14,794 nt of DNA from Alphaproteobacteria bacterium. GTDB taxonomy: Bacteria; Pseudomonadota; Alphaproteobacteria; Rs-D84. How positions within the stretch are numbered: position 1 is the stretch's first letter; the number at the start of each line of letters is the position of its first letter. Under the pieces are notes generated by a model that was not told where the DNA came from, made no database searches, and was given only the letters and a program-made list of their open reading frames with translations. A program made the translations under genes and the position numbers. Below are positions 1 through 7,141 of this stretch, one piece after another. Location of the stretch: the NCBI GenBank assembly GCA_017937735.1, contig JAGBCZ010000014.1:1-14794 (forward strand), in the 5' to 3' direction.

Positions 1-30
1 CTCATCAACTTCACGTTTGATTTTTTTCAT
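1..30 (-). CDS. Start of an unidentified gene, truncated by the left edge
   Basis: Only the first ten codons are inside the window (MKKIKREVDE). The start is supported by an AAGGAG Shine-Dalgarno sequence on the minus strand, six bases upstream of the ATG at 30. It lies 96 bases after the lgt stop on the same strand, so it may be the third gene of that operon or be expressed from the candidate promoter at the lgt end. The basic, lysine-rich start gives no clue to function. Confidence 0.5.
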   Translation of the reverse strand, partial: MKKIKREVDE

Positions 31-125
31 GGACCACTCCTTTTTTTTAGACATTTAATCAGTGAAAACGGGCATCAGCCACCAACTTGTACATCCATAA
101 TATCCCCCTTTGTTCGGTCAATATG

Positions 126-154
126 ATTATAATTTATTTCTCTTAAGCGAGCAA
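126..154 (-). promoter_or_regulatory. Candidate promoter inside the end of lgt
   Basis: On the minus strand a perfect TATAAT (126-131) follows TTGCTC (149-154) with a 17-base spacer. The -10 box overlaps the lgt stop codon. It could serve the gene starting at 30, giving a leader of about 90 bases that contains the tiny reading frames at 55-98. The -35 is weak, so this is a candidate only. Confidence 0.35.
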
Positions 155-930
155 GCCAAAATAATCCCGCCACCAATCAGCATTAACCCAGACAACATCT
201 GTCCCATGGTCAATCCCCATGATGTTAGGAATCCGATATGTGCATCCGGTGCACGAAATTGTTCGCAAATCATACGGAACAGGGCATATAATATCCCCAT
301 TATTCCTGCGATTGCCCCTGGGCGGTTGCGCAGGCCTGTAAATCGATACAGGCAATACATTATTATGAACAGTAATATTCCTTCGCTGGCGGCTTCGTAC
401 AGGGGACTGGGGTGACGTGGAATTGTTGTGTTGCCATTAAACACAACACCCCAAGGTGCATCTGTGGCGCGCCCCATGACTTCTTGGTTAATAAAGTTTG
501 CGATGCGACCAAAAAACAGACCGATTGGCGTAACCACAGCCATCAAATCCAATAATGCCCACGGATTTTGTCTTTGCTTACGTGCGAATAAAAAGATTGC
601 AATAATAACGCCCAGCAGACCGCCGTGAAAGCTCATCCCGCCATGCCAAACGGCGAATATTTCCAACGGATGTGACAAAAAATATCCCAGATTATAAAAC
701 AGTACATACCCCAGTCGCCCGCCGACAATAACCCCAAACACAATTGCTGTCAGCAAGTCATCTGTCTGTTGTTTGGACAGTTTTACCACGCTGTCAGATT
801 TTCGTGTCAGGTATTTAAACAAACAATATCCGCCAACGAACCCAGCAATGTATGCCAACGCATACCATCTGATATCCAATCCAAACACGGAAAAAGCAAC
901 CGGTGAAATCGGGTTAATTATGATTGCCAT
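127..930 (-). CDS. lgt: Prolipoprotein diacylglyceryl transferase Lgt
   Basis: Lgt moves the diacylglyceryl group of phosphatidylglycerol onto the lipobox cysteine of prolipoproteins in the inner membrane, the first step of lipoprotein maturation. At 267 residues it has normal family length and several hydrophobic segments. Recognisable motifs are HGGMSFHGG (residues 96-104), the Lgt signature GRIANFINQEVMGR (141-154), PRHPSPLYEA (171-180) and YALFRMICEQFRAPD (215-229), which carry the conserved His, Arg and Asn residues. The ATG at 930 is six bases after the stop of the upstream small gene. Its Shine-Dalgarno sequence is poor (AAAAGAA), so translation is probably coupled to that gene. The family call is certain; the operon is inferred from spacing. 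Confidence 0.97.
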   Translation of the reverse strand: MAIIINPISPVAFSVFGLDIRWYALAYIAGFVGGYCLFKYLTRKSDSVVKLSKQQTDDLLTAIVFGVIVGGRLGYVLFYNLGYFLSHPLEIFAVWHGGMSFHGGLLGVIIAIFLFARKQRQNPWALLDLMAVVTPIGLFFGRIANFINQEVMGRATDAPWGVVFNGNTTIPRHPSPLYEAASEGILLFIIMYCLYRFTGLRNRPGAIAGIMGILYALFRMICEQFRAPDAHIGFLTSWGLTMGQMLSGLMLIGGGIILACSLKRNKL

Positions 931-936
931 TACATA

Positions 937-1188
937 TTATTCTTTTGCAGATGTACAATACCGTGCGATTAATTCTTGTTGTACAACAATTGCATCTTTG
1001 ATTCGTTTGATACGTGCAGCATCTGGGTATTTACTGTTTTCTTCATCTTGTAATTGTTTTTCCAATTTTTTTAATTGTTCTGGAAAACTTGCAATTGTTG
1101 CCTGCGCACGCCGTGTGCTGCTGAATGCGACAGCGGCATTATATGCCCCGCGTTGAAATTGGCGTTTAGTGTCTGGATTTCCTTTCAT
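937..1188 (-). CDS. Small hypothetical coiled-coil protein upstream of lgt
   Basis: Unrecognised protein of 83 residues. The N-terminal 30 residues are basic and alanine-rich. From about residue 36 there is an amphipathic helix pattern (PEQLKKLEKQLQDEE, then ARIKRIKDAIVVQQELIARY) typical of a short coiled coil. There is no signal peptide or membrane segment. I chose the ATG at 1188 because AAGGTG lies seven bases upstream; a GTG at 1197 in the same frame would add three codons but overlaps that ribosome site. It ends six bases before lgt and is probably co-transcribed with it. A perfect TATAAT on the minus strand at 1241-1246 could be its -10, although no good -35 is seen. Confidence 0.75.
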   Translation of the reverse strand: MKGNPDTKRQFQRGAYNAAVAFSSTRRAQATIASFPEQLKKLEKQLQDEENSKYPDAARIKRIKDAIVVQQELIARYCTSAKE

Positions 1189-1220
1189 TTCAAGCACCTT
1201 TTTTTATTACAGTTTTTATC

Positions 1221-1250
1221 TTGAAAACACTTTTTATTTTATTATATATT
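1221..1250 (+). promoter_or_regulatory. Candidate promoter of yccA-like gene
   Basis: TTGAAA (1221-1226) is followed by overlapping -10 candidates TATATA (1243-1248, spacer 16) and TATATT (1245-1250, spacer 18). It sits 27 bases ahead of the ATG at 1277. A minus-strand TATAAT at 1241-1246 overlaps it, so divergent transcription of the lgt operon may start in the same segment. Confidence 0.5.
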
Positions 1251-1276
1251 TATCAAAAGACAAGGAGAAATACAAA

Positions 1277-2008
1277 ATGGCAACACGTAAATCAGTAGTT
1301 AGGGATACCACTGCAAGAACTGTTGGTGGAATTGATTTGTACTTAAAGCGTATATTTGCGTTAATGTTTGGTGCGGTTGGTGTGACTGCGTTGGCGGCAT
1401 ATATGACGATTTGGGGCGGGGGACTGCAATACTTGTTTAATTTTAATACAGGTGGCATGTCTGCATTATATTATATTTTATTATTTGGTGGTCTGGCATT
1501 ATCAATCTGGGCCCAGGTTCGTGTATTTAGTATGAAGCCAATGACAGCGGGCTTGTTGTTAATGCTGTATGCGGTATTGATTGGCGTTACAATGACACCG
1601 TTAATTGCGGTTGCGTTGTCTGTAAATCCAGCATCAATATTGATGGCATTTATTGTCGCAGCCTTGATGTTTGCATGTATGGCGATGTTCGGTTACAAGA
1701 CAATCAAAGACCTGTCGTTTATGGGTATATTTTTGATGATGGGTATGATTGGTTTGATTATCATTGGTCTGTTATCTTTCATTTGGCCAACAATGTTGGG
1801 CGGTGCGTTTGGCACAGTTGTCTGCTTTGTTGGTGTGTTGGTGTTCGCATTGTTCACGGCATACGATATGCAGAATTTAAAACGTGCGTATGCGTACGTT
1901 GGTGACGGCACCCAGCAAAATCAGTTGGCAGTATTGGGCGCATTGCATTTATATATATCATTTGTTGCAATGTTCCAGTATTTGTTAAGTTTGTTTAATC
2001 GTGACTAA
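1277..2008 (+). CDS. Bax inhibitor-1/YccA family membrane protein
   Basis: A 243-residue integral membrane protein with about seven hydrophobic segments (roughly residues 25-45, 64-82, 92-112, 118-138, 147-170, 177-195, 217-240). The family signature is the AYDMQ motif at 195-199 followed by a hydrophilic stretch and a last helix ending LYISFVAMFQYLLSLFNRD. BI-1/YccA proteins are ion-leak channels or FtsH modulators in the inner membrane; which role applies here cannot be told. The last helix reads LYISF, where many family members have LYLDF, so the second acidic residue of the di-aspartyl pH sensor described for Bacillus YetJ seems absent; E. coli YccA, as I recall it, also lacks it. The start at 1277 has a good AAGGAG site ten bases upstream; an in-frame ATG at 1169 has none. 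It is followed after 16 bases by the ferredoxin gene. Confidence 0.92.
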   Translation: MATRKSVVRDTTARTVGGIDLYLKRIFALMFGAVGVTALAAYMTIWGGGLQYLFNFNTGGMSALYYILLFGGLALSIWAQVRVFSMKPMTAGLLLMLYAVLIGVTMTPLIAVALSVNPASILMAFIVAALMFACMAMFGYKTIKDLSFMGIFLMMGMIGLIIIGLLSFIWPTMLGGAFGTVVCFVGVLVFALFTAYDMQNLKRAYAYVGDGTQQNQLAVLGALHLYISFVAMFQYLLSLFNRD

Positions 2009-2024
2009 AAAAAGTGGGGAAAAA

Positions 2025-2207
2025 ATGGCATATAAAATTGACAAGACAAAATGTATTGGTTGTGGCACATGTATGGGTATTTGTCCTGTTGGTGCAATCA
2101 GTATGGGCGCAGACGGTAAATGTGTAATTGACGCATCAAAATGTATTTCGTGTGGTACATGTGCGGCTGTTTGTCCTGTTGGCGCGATTGGGCCAGATAA
2201 TATGTAA
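2025..2207 (+). CDS. 2[4Fe-4S] ferredoxin, clostridial type
   Basis: A 60-residue electron carrier with two complete cluster motifs: C10-x2-C13-x2-C16-x3-C20-P and C40-x2-C43-x2-C46-x3-C50-P. Each ends in the typical CPVGAI. An additional cysteine at residue 33 lies between the motifs. Length and layout match the small low-potential ferredoxins that serve flavodoxin/ferredoxin oxidoreductases and radical-SAM enzymes in anaerobes. It could supply electrons to the NrdG activase encoded 5 kb away, but that is inference. The ATG at 2025 follows GGGGA; an in-frame GTG at 2001 overlaps the yccA stop but has no ribosome site. It lies 16 bases after the yccA-like gene, before a strong terminator, so the two probably form one transcript. 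Confidence 0.95.
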   Translation: MAYKIDKTKCIGCGTCMGICPVGAISMGADGKCVIDASKCISCGTCAAVCPVGAIGPDNM

Positions 2208-2236
2208 AAAAAATCCCCAGTTGGGGATTTTTTTTA
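2206..2236. terminator. Bidirectional intrinsic terminator
   Basis: Stem AAATCCCC (2211-2218), loop AGTT and GGGGATTT (2223-2230), with a T run downstream and an A run upstream. It ends the ferredoxin transcript on the plus strand and the convergent coiled-coil gene on the minus strand. The stop codon of the minus-strand gene (2234-2236) lies in the T run. Confidence 0.92.
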
Positions 2237-2746
2237 TCGAGTATTCATTTGTAAATAATTTTCAATTTCCTGTATGCGTTTCTGCTTTTTTTCAATTTTT
2301 TGCATGTTTTTTTTCGTTTTTTCGCAACGAAGCAGTGTGTCTATGTTACGAAGCAAGCAATCTCTTTCAACCTGGTAATTAATTTTCTTTGCATGCTTTT
2401 CTTTTTCTTCAAATTGTTCAATTATGTAATCCAGTTCGTATATGGTGCGTCTGACTTGTCTGGCACGCACGGAAAGATGTCTTCCTGCTTTGACATTTTG
2501 TTCCAAGCGTCTGATTTCATTTTTTATTGATAATATATCTGATTCCGTTTCTTTTCTGTCCATATAAGAGCAATCTTCGCTGTCCAGGTATTCGTTCAAG
2601 AAATTTACTTCGGAATTTAATTTTTCTATACGATCTGTTGCCTCATTAGCATCACGGACTTTCTTTTCCAAAATATTACTGCGTGCCAATAACATCATAC
2701 ACAAGAATCTTGCCATCTCTGGTGATTTACTGTTCATCAACTTCAT
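2234..2746 (-). CDS. Hypothetical coiled-coil protein
   Basis: An unrecognised 170-residue protein. After a short N-terminal segment with a methionine-rich hydrophobic patch (MARFLCMMLLAR, residues 11-22), almost the whole chain is charged and helical. Long heptad-like stretches run at about 23-60, 66-95 and 102-162, ending in a very basic helix (EKKQKRIQEIENYL). No enzymatic motif is visible. The start at 2746 is preceded by AAAGGAG at seven bases. A very good promoter stands upstream, and it shares a bidirectional terminator with the ferredoxin gene, so it is a single-gene unit. The patch is too short and interrupted to be a convincing membrane segment. Confidence 0.82.
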   Translation of the reverse strand: MKLMNSKSPEMARFLCMMLLARSNILEKKVRDANEATDRIEKLNSEVNFLNEYLDSEDCSYMDRKETESDILSIKNEIRRLEQNVKAGRHLSVRARQVRRTIYELDYIIEQFEEKEKHAKKINYQVERDCLLRNIDTLLRCEKTKKNMQKIEKKQKRIQEIENYLQMNTR

Positions 2747-2781
2747 GCCACAACTCCTTTGGTTCAACCCAACACACTATT

Positions 2782-2810
2782 TATATAATATAAAATAATT
2801 TTTTTGTCAA
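2782..2810 (-). promoter_or_regulatory. Strong promoter of the coiled-coil gene
   Basis: On the minus strand TTGACA (2805-2810) is followed by a 17-base spacer and TATATA (2782-2787). It lies 35 bases upstream of the ATG at 2746. This is one of the best sigma70-type promoters in the window. Confidence 0.75.
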
Positions 2811-2821
2811 TATCTGTGCGT

Positions 2822-2850
2822 AAAAAAAGTCGGGGCGAACCCCGACCTTT
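2822..2850 (-). terminator. Intrinsic terminator of the acyl-CoA synthetase gene
   Basis: On the minus strand a seven-pair GC-rich stem (GTCGGGG 2829-2835 with CCCCGAC 2840-2846), four-base loop CGAA, followed by T7. It lies just after the stop of the acyl-CoA synthetase at 2863. Confidence 0.92.
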
Positions 2851-2862
2851 TAATCTTGAATA

Positions 2863-4455
2863 TTATTGTTCTGCACGTGTAAATGCGCCGTGATCTAACA
2901 TATCACGAACCGCAAAGTGTTTTACTTTTTTTGCAGATGTTGATGGTAATTCTTCTTCGGTGATTGCAAAGTGTTTAACCCACTTGTATTGTGCAATCGC
3001 CAAATTAGATTTTTTCAGCAACATTGCAACACGTGCAACTGTTACACCTGGTTTAACCTGGAATACTGCAAATGGGACAGTTTTATCCTTGATTACATAT
3101 TCAAAAACAGCCGCATTTAAAATTTCATCGTTTTGCATATACAGGTCTTCCAGTTCGTCTGGATAAACGTTTTTACCGCTGTCCAGAACGATAACTTGTT
3201 TCATACGTCCTTTTACTTGCAAACGGCCATATTTATCCAAGCAACCGATGTCACCTGTTTTAAACCAACCGTCTTCGAACGCTTCTGCGTTTGCTGTATC
3301 ATTTTCAATGTATCCTGGCATAACCATATTTCCACGAACCCAGATTTCACCAACGCCGTGTTTGTCGGGATTGTGAATTTGGATTTCGTTACCCAATAAT
3401 GGTCCTGCATAATACATAGAACCGTTGGCACGGCGAAATGCAAAGTTAAAGTTTGCGGGTCCTGTTGTTTCTGTTAATCCATAGCAGTCCCCAACAACAA
3501 ATCCCATCTTTTCATAGAATTTACGAATTGATGGTTTTAATGTTGCGCCCGCAGACACCAGTACCTTGGTGTTTCCGCCAAATGCATCATGCACAGGTTT
3601 TGTAACCTTGTCCACAATCACGCCCAGCCCGATTGCGCGTAATATCTTGCGCATTGCAACAACAACACGCATCAGTGTCCAGACGTGTTTGTCTTTGGCA
3701 GTGTCTACGATTTTCTTATAGAACACTTCCCAAATACGTGGAACGGCAGGGATAACTTCTGGTTTATATTGTTTAAAGTCTTTGATAAATTCCTGTGGTT
3801 TTAATACTGGTTGCAGCAACAGTTTCCCCTGTAACGCAATTGGTGCGATAATGTTAATTACCACCCCATATATATGATACAGTGGCAAGAATCCATAAAA
3901 AGTATACCCCGGCAGGATAACGTCTTTATAGAACTGTGCGCCATCACATAATGACAACAGGTTTTCATGTGTCAGTCCAACAACCTTTGGGTTACCGGTT
4001 GAACCAGACGTAAATGACAACTGTGCAATATCGCTGCGTTCAGTGTCACACATTACGAATTCGTTTTCGTCTGTATCGTCAATATTTTCAATATCAAACA
4101 TTTCACATGGTGCATCTTCTATGAAATAGTGTTTTTGCGCCAATGTCAGTTTACAGTTTGTACGCTTCATCATATTGATATGTTCAGTCGTCTGCAAACC
4201 TGTATCCAACATCAGTGCCTTGGCACCTTGGGATGTAATTGCAAAGTATGTACGCAAAAAGTCTGGTGTGTTGCCAGATAAGATTGCGACAGTATCGCCT
4301 TTTTTGATTTTGAAACGTTTTGCCAACAGTACAGCACGTTGTTTCACTTTTTTTAACAAATCTGCATAGGTTTCATTTTGTCTGACAAAGAAAATACCGT
4401 CTTTGTTCCGCAAACACATATCTTGCAGCATTTCATATATATTTTTAGCAATCAT
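2863..4455 (-). CDS. AMP-forming acyl-CoA synthetase / ligase (FadD-like)
   Basis: A 530-residue member of the ANL (adenylate-forming) family. It activates a carboxylic acid, most likely a fatty acid, with ATP and joins it to CoA or another thiol. Motifs in order: nucleotide-binding loop SFTSGSTGNPK (147-157), PLYHIYG (191-197), SAGATL (301-306), YGLTETTGP (325-333), the GWFKTGDIG hinge region (396-404), KGRMKQVIVLDSGKNVYPDELE (415-436), and the C-terminal lysine in STSAKKVK (505-512). Length and the YPDELE motif fit long-chain acyl-CoA synthetases rather than acetyl-CoA synthetase; the substrate cannot be read from sequence. The start at 4455 has AAAGG seven bases upstream. It stands alone between its own promoter candidate and terminator. 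Confidence 0.93.
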   Translation of the reverse strand: MIAKNIYEMLQDMCLRNKDGIFFVRQNETYADLLKKVKQRAVLLAKRFKIKKGDTVAILSGNTPDFLRTYFAITSQGAKALMLDTGLQTTEHINMMKRTNCKLTLAQKHYFIEDAPCEMFDIENIDDTDENEFVMCDTERSDIAQLSFTSGSTGNPKVVGLTHENLLSLCDGAQFYKDVILPGYTFYGFLPLYHIYGVVINIIAPIALQGKLLLQPVLKPQEFIKDFKQYKPEVIPAVPRIWEVFYKKIVDTAKDKHVWTLMRVVVAMRKILRAIGLGVIVDKVTKPVHDAFGGNTKVLVSAGATLKPSIRKFYEKMGFVVGDCYGLTETTGPANFNFAFRRANGSMYYAGPLLGNEIQIHNPDKHGVGEIWVRGNMVMPGYIENDTANAEAFEDGWFKTGDIGCLDKYGRLQVKGRMKQVIVLDSGKNVYPDELEDLYMQNDEILNAAVFEYVIKDKTVPFAVFQVKPGVTVARVAMLLKKSNLAIAQYKWVKHFAITEEELPSTSAKKVKHFAVRDMLDHGAFTRAEQ

Positions 4456-4482
4456 AATAATGCCTTTGTTAAGTTAAGTTTT

Positions 4483-4511
4483 TATATATACCACCACGGT
4501 ACATACAACAA
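4483..4511 (-). promoter_or_regulatory. Candidate promoter of the acyl-CoA synthetase gene
   Basis: On the minus strand TTGTTG (4506-4511), 17-base spacer, TATATA (4483-4488), 27 bases upstream of the ATG at 4455. The -35 matches the consensus only partly. Confidence 0.4.
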
Positions 4512-4553
4512 TGAATATACTGATATTTTATAAGAAAAACAACCTAAAACTAT

Positions 4554-4643
4554 CGATTCGAAAAACTATGAAAAAATCAAGATATAGTGTCGAATCGTTA
4601 ATTTTTAATCAATATTTTGTGAAAAACGTGCTTTTTCGAATCG
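4554..4643. repeat. Three copies of CGAATCG, outer pair a 12-bp inverted repeat
   Basis: The nrdD upstream region holds CGATTCGAAAAA at 4554-4565 and its exact reverse complement TTTTTCGAATCG at 4632-4643. A third copy, TCGAATCGT, is at 4590-4598 and is repeated exactly at 4636-4644. The copies lie in the 412-bp gene-free region 4456-4867 upstream of the nrdD promoter. They could bind a regulator or form a large hairpin; no known operator is recognised. Confidence 0.6.
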
Positions 4644-4658
4644 TGAAATCCGGTTTTC

Positions 4659-4687
4659 TTGACACAAAACAGATATTGGTATTAAAC
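4659..4687 (+). promoter_or_regulatory. Weak upstream promoter candidate for nrdD
   Basis: A perfect TTGACA at 4659-4664 is followed by TATTAA (4680, spacer 15) or TTAAAC (4682, spacer 17). If used, it would give a 5' leader of about 175 bases running through the NrdR boxes. The -10 is poor. Confidence 0.3.
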
Positions 4688-4776
4688 AGCCGATTCTGTT
4701 TATCTGCTGTAACAGGCAGAAAATCCCCTTTCTTAAAAGTAAAGCGAAAAATGCAAAAAAATTACACTTTTCTATA

Positions 4777-4805
4777 TTGTCATGAATTGTATAAAACTAT
4801 ATATT
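4777..4805 (+). promoter_or_regulatory. Main promoter candidate of the nrdD operon
   Basis: TTGTCA (4777-4782), 17-base spacer, TATATT (4800-4805), with expected transcription start near 4812. The -10 lies inside the first NrdR-type box and the start point lies between the two boxes, the usual arrangement for repression by NrdR. Confidence 0.6.
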
Positions 4806-4809
4806 GTTA
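4794..4809 (+). promoter_or_regulatory. NrdR-type box 1 upstream of nrdD
   Basis: Sixteen bases, AAACTATATATTGTTA, matching 12 of 16 positions of the palindromic NrdR box ACACTATATATAGTGT as I recall it (published consensus acaCwAtATaTwGtgt). It overlaps the -10 element. NrdR is the Zn/ATP-cone repressor that controls ribonucleotide reductase operons in most bacteria. Confidence 0.65.
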
Positions 4810-4826
4810 TCAAATCAACAAAATAA

Positions 4827-4842
4827 TCACTATATGTTGTGT
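4827..4842 (+). promoter_or_regulatory. NrdR-type box 2 upstream of nrdD
   Basis: TCACTATATGTTGTGT matches 13 of 16 positions of the NrdR palindrome. Its centre is 33 bp (about three helical turns) from box 1, close to the 31-32 bp spacing typical of tandem NrdR boxes, so both would sit on the same DNA face. It lies 25 bases before the nrdD ATG. Confidence 0.75.
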
Positions 4843-4867
4843 TTTTACAAGAATTGGAGTATTTAAG

Positions 4868-6901
4868 ATGTCAGAAACACAAAATGAAATAAAAATTCAA
4901 ATTACACCAACACTTACCACACGTCTGGTTGCTGTACAAAAGCGCAGCGGGGAAACAGTTCCTTTTGATGCAAAAAAGATTTACGAGGCGATTAAAAAGG
5001 CTGTGGCTGTTACAACAGAAATTTCAGATGTCGCTGTGGTTCAGGTTACACAAGATGTATTAAAAAGACTGGATGCGAAATTTGCCGACAAAACACCAAG
5101 CGTGGAAGATATCCAAGATATGGTTATCCAGACGTTAATGGATTCCCGTGCCTACAAAACAGCCGAGGCATATATTATTTACCGCCAGAAACGTACAGAA
5201 ATTCGTGAATCAATGGTTGATGCTGTCGAAGTTATCGAAGGTTATGTTGGTGGTTCAAACTGGCGTATCAAAGAAAATGCAAATGTCGGATATTCAATCG
5301 GTGGACTGATTTTGCGTACCAGTGAACGTGTTACTGCAGAATATTGGTTGAATCTGTATCCACGTGCCATTGCTGATGCACACAGAACCGCTGCGATTCA
5401 TGTTCATGACTTGGGCTGGTTGACAGGTTATTGTGCTGGTTGGTCACTGCGTGAATTATTGTACGAAGGATTTAACGGTGTCCCAGGTTACCTACAATGT
5501 GAACCTGCAAAGCACATGGCGACTGCGATTTCCCACATGGTAAATTTCTTGGGTACATTGCAGAACGAATTTGCGGGCGCCCAGGCATTTTCATCTGTTG
5601 ATACATATTTGGCACCATATGTTCGCATTGATAATCTGTCGTATGCAGATGTTAAAAATGCGATGCAGACATTGGTATTTAACTGTGCTGTTCCATGTCG
5701 TTGGGGTACACAAACACCATTTATCAACTTTACATTTGACTGGACATGCCCAACAGATTTGAAATCACAACGTCCATTTGTTGGTAAAAAGCAAGTTGAC
5801 TTTACGTATGGCGACTTGCAGGCAGAAATGGATATGATTAACAAGGCGTTTATCGAAGTTATGACCGAAGGTGACGCAATGGGTCGTCCATTTACGTTCC
5901 CAATCCCAACATATAATATTACGCCAGATTTCCCATGGGAACACCCAAATGTAAAGCCTTTGTTTGAATTGGCGGCGAAATATGGTATTCCAAATTTCCA
6001 GAACTTTTTGAATTCAGACTTGAATCCAACAGACGTTCGTTCGATGTGCTGTCGCTTGCGCTTGGATGTTCGTGAATTGTTAAAACGTGGTGGTGGTCTG
6101 TTTGGTTCTGCGGAAAAGACGGGTTCAATTGGTGTTGTTACAATTAACTTGGCCAGACTGGGGTATATCCACCGTGGTAATCGAGATGGCCTGTTTGCAG
6201 AATTGAAACGTCTGTTGGATTTGGGACGTGACAGTTTGGAAATCAAACGTGAAATTATCTCTAAAAACATGGAACGTGGACTGTATCCATTTACGAAACG
6301 TTACCTGGGTGATTGGAGTCATCATTTCTCGACCATTGGTGTAAACGGTGCAAACGAAATGGTTCGCAACTTTACAGGGGACAAAGAAAACATTGCAACC
6401 CCAATGGGCAAGAAATTAGTATTGGATGTAATGGACTTTATCCGTGAAAACCTGGCAAACTTCCAAGAACAAACAGGCAACCTGTATAATTTGGAAGCGA
6501 CCCCAGCCGAAGGCTGTTCATATCGCTTTGCCAAAACGGACGTCAAGAATTTTCCAGATATCATCACGGCTGGCACCAAAGATGCACCATATTACACAAA
6601 TTCAACACAGTTACCAGTAAGTTATACAGACGATCCGTTTGTTGCACTGGAACACCAAGAAGAATTACAGCGTAAATACACTGGTGGTACAATGTTGCAC
6701 TTGTATATGGGTGAACCTGTATCCAGTGGTGATGCCGCCCAGAAGATTGTGCGCACGATATTTGAAAATTACAAGGTGCCATACATGACACTGACACCAA
6801 CATTTTCAATCTGTCCAAAGCATGGATATCTGCCGGGCAAACATGAATTCTGTCCAAAATGCGATGCAGAAATGGGCGCAAATCAGAATATACAAGAATA
6901 A
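4868..6901 (+). CDS. nrdD: Anaerobic ribonucleoside-triphosphate reductase, catalytic chain lacking its glycyl-radical segment
   Basis: Class III ribonucleotide reductase reduces NTPs to dNTPs without oxygen. In this 677-residue chain, an ATP-cone regulatory domain (about 19-115) is followed by the ten-stranded barrel. Typical segments are WLNLYPRAIADAH (160-172), HDLGWLTGYCAGW (180-192), PCRWGTQTPFINFTFDWTCP (276-295), MCCRLRLDVRELLKRGGG (393-410) with catalytic-type cysteines, and LFGSAEKTGSIGVVTINLARLGY (411-433). The zinc site CPKH (649-652)...CPKC (662-665) is present. The chain then stops at residue 677 with no R-x-x-G-[YF] glycyl-radical motif, which in normal NrdD follows within about 15 residues. 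That part is encoded by the next gene. The ATG at 4868 has GGAG eight bases upstream; the frame stays open back to 4511, but that part is lysine/asparagine-rich, has no ribosome site and contains the promoter and NrdR boxes. Confidence 0.96.
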   Translation: MSETQNEIKIQITPTLTTRLVAVQKRSGETVPFDAKKIYEAIKKAVAVTTEISDVAVVQVTQDVLKRLDAKFADKTPSVEDIQDMVIQTLMDSRAYKTAEAYIIYRQKRTEIRESMVDAVEVIEGYVGGSNWRIKENANVGYSIGGLILRTSERVTAEYWLNLYPRAIADAHRTAAIHVHDLGWLTGYCAGWSLRELLYEGFNGVPGYLQCEPAKHMATAISHMVNFLGTLQNEFAGAQAFSSVDTYLAPYVRIDNLSYADVKNAMQTLVFNCAVPCRWGTQTPFINFTFDWTCPTDLKSQRPFVGKKQVDFTYGDLQAEMDMINKAFIEVMTEGDAMGRPFTFPIPTYNITPDFPWEHPNVKPLFELAAKYGIPNFQNFLNSDLNPTDVRSMCCRLRLDVRELLKRGGGLFGSAEKTGSIGVVTINLARLGYIHRGNRDGLFAELKRLLDLGRDSLEIKREIISKNMERGLYPFTKRYLGDWSHHFSTIGVNGANEMVRNFTGDKENIATPMGKKLVLDVMDFIRENLANFQEQTGNLYNLEATPAEGCSYRFAKTDVKNFPDIITAGTKDAPYYTNSTQLPVSYTDDPFVALEHQEELQRKYTGGTMLHLYMGEPVSSGDAAQKIVRTIFENYKVPYMTLTPTFSICPKHGYLPGKHEFCPKCDAEMGANQNIQE

Positions 6902-6954
6902 AAATCACAATAACAAATAATAATGTCAAAACTATACTAGGGGAGGAATTAAAC

Positions 6955-7137
6955 ATGACAAACAATGCACAAAGAACGCCTTGCGAAATTTTTTCAAGAT
7001 CGATGGGCTTTATCAGGGCTGTATCAAACTTTAACATTGGTAAATATTCTGAATTCTGCGAACGTAAAACATTTACAGAAGCAAACAGTTTATCCGCAGG
7101 TGCGCGTCACAGTGAATTGTTAAAACGTGCGGCCTAG
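6955..7137 (+). CDS. Stand-alone glycyl-radical domain of the class III ribonucleotide reductase
   Basis: This 60-residue protein carries the piece missing from NrdD. Residues 9-40 (PCEIFSRSMGFIRAVSNF, then NIGKYSEFCERKTF) match the usual NrdD C-terminus of the form PCEVWSRVMGYYRPVSAWN-GK-xEF-ERK-F. Gly18 in RSMGF is the expected glycyl-radical site. Residues 41-60 are an extra tail (TEANSLSAGARHSELLKRAA). The gene is in a different frame from nrdD, 53 bases after its stop, and has one of the best ribosome sites in the window (GGGAGGA, seven bases before the ATG). This speaks for a real separate gene, not a sequencing slip. It ends four bases before nrdG. The obvious analogue is GrcA/YfiD, the free glycyl-radical domain that repairs pyruvate formate-lyase, but sequence and context here point to NrdD. 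Function is inferred from homology and position. Confidence 0.88.
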   Translation: MTNNAQRTPCEIFSRSMGFIRAVSNFNIGKYSEFCERKTFTEANSLSAGARHSELLKRAA

Positions 7138-7141
7138 TAAA

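Noticed and set aside
1277..2207. yccA-like and ferredoxin genes as a special two-component system
   Set aside because: The pair is simply adjacent on one transcript, and nothing in either sequence supports a joint function.
4511..4867. Extension of NrdD by 119 codons upstream in frame
   Set aside because: It has no ribosome site, is rich in Lys, Asn, Phe and Tyr in the manner of untranslated AT-rich DNA, and contains the promoter and both NrdR boxes. ATG 4868 has GGAG, and the protein then begins like normal NrdD.
5488..6270. Long minus-strand open frame of 260 codons inside nrdD
   Set aside because: It is antisense to a highly conserved part of NrdD, has no own ribosome site or promoter, and its composition follows the nrdD codon pattern.
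6859..7037. nrdD break as a sequencing frameshift
   Set aside because: The two pieces are separated by 53 bases with a strong ribosome site and ATG, and both have extra tails that would not be present in a fused protein. A single base change would not restore a normal NrdD joint. It still deserves a read check.
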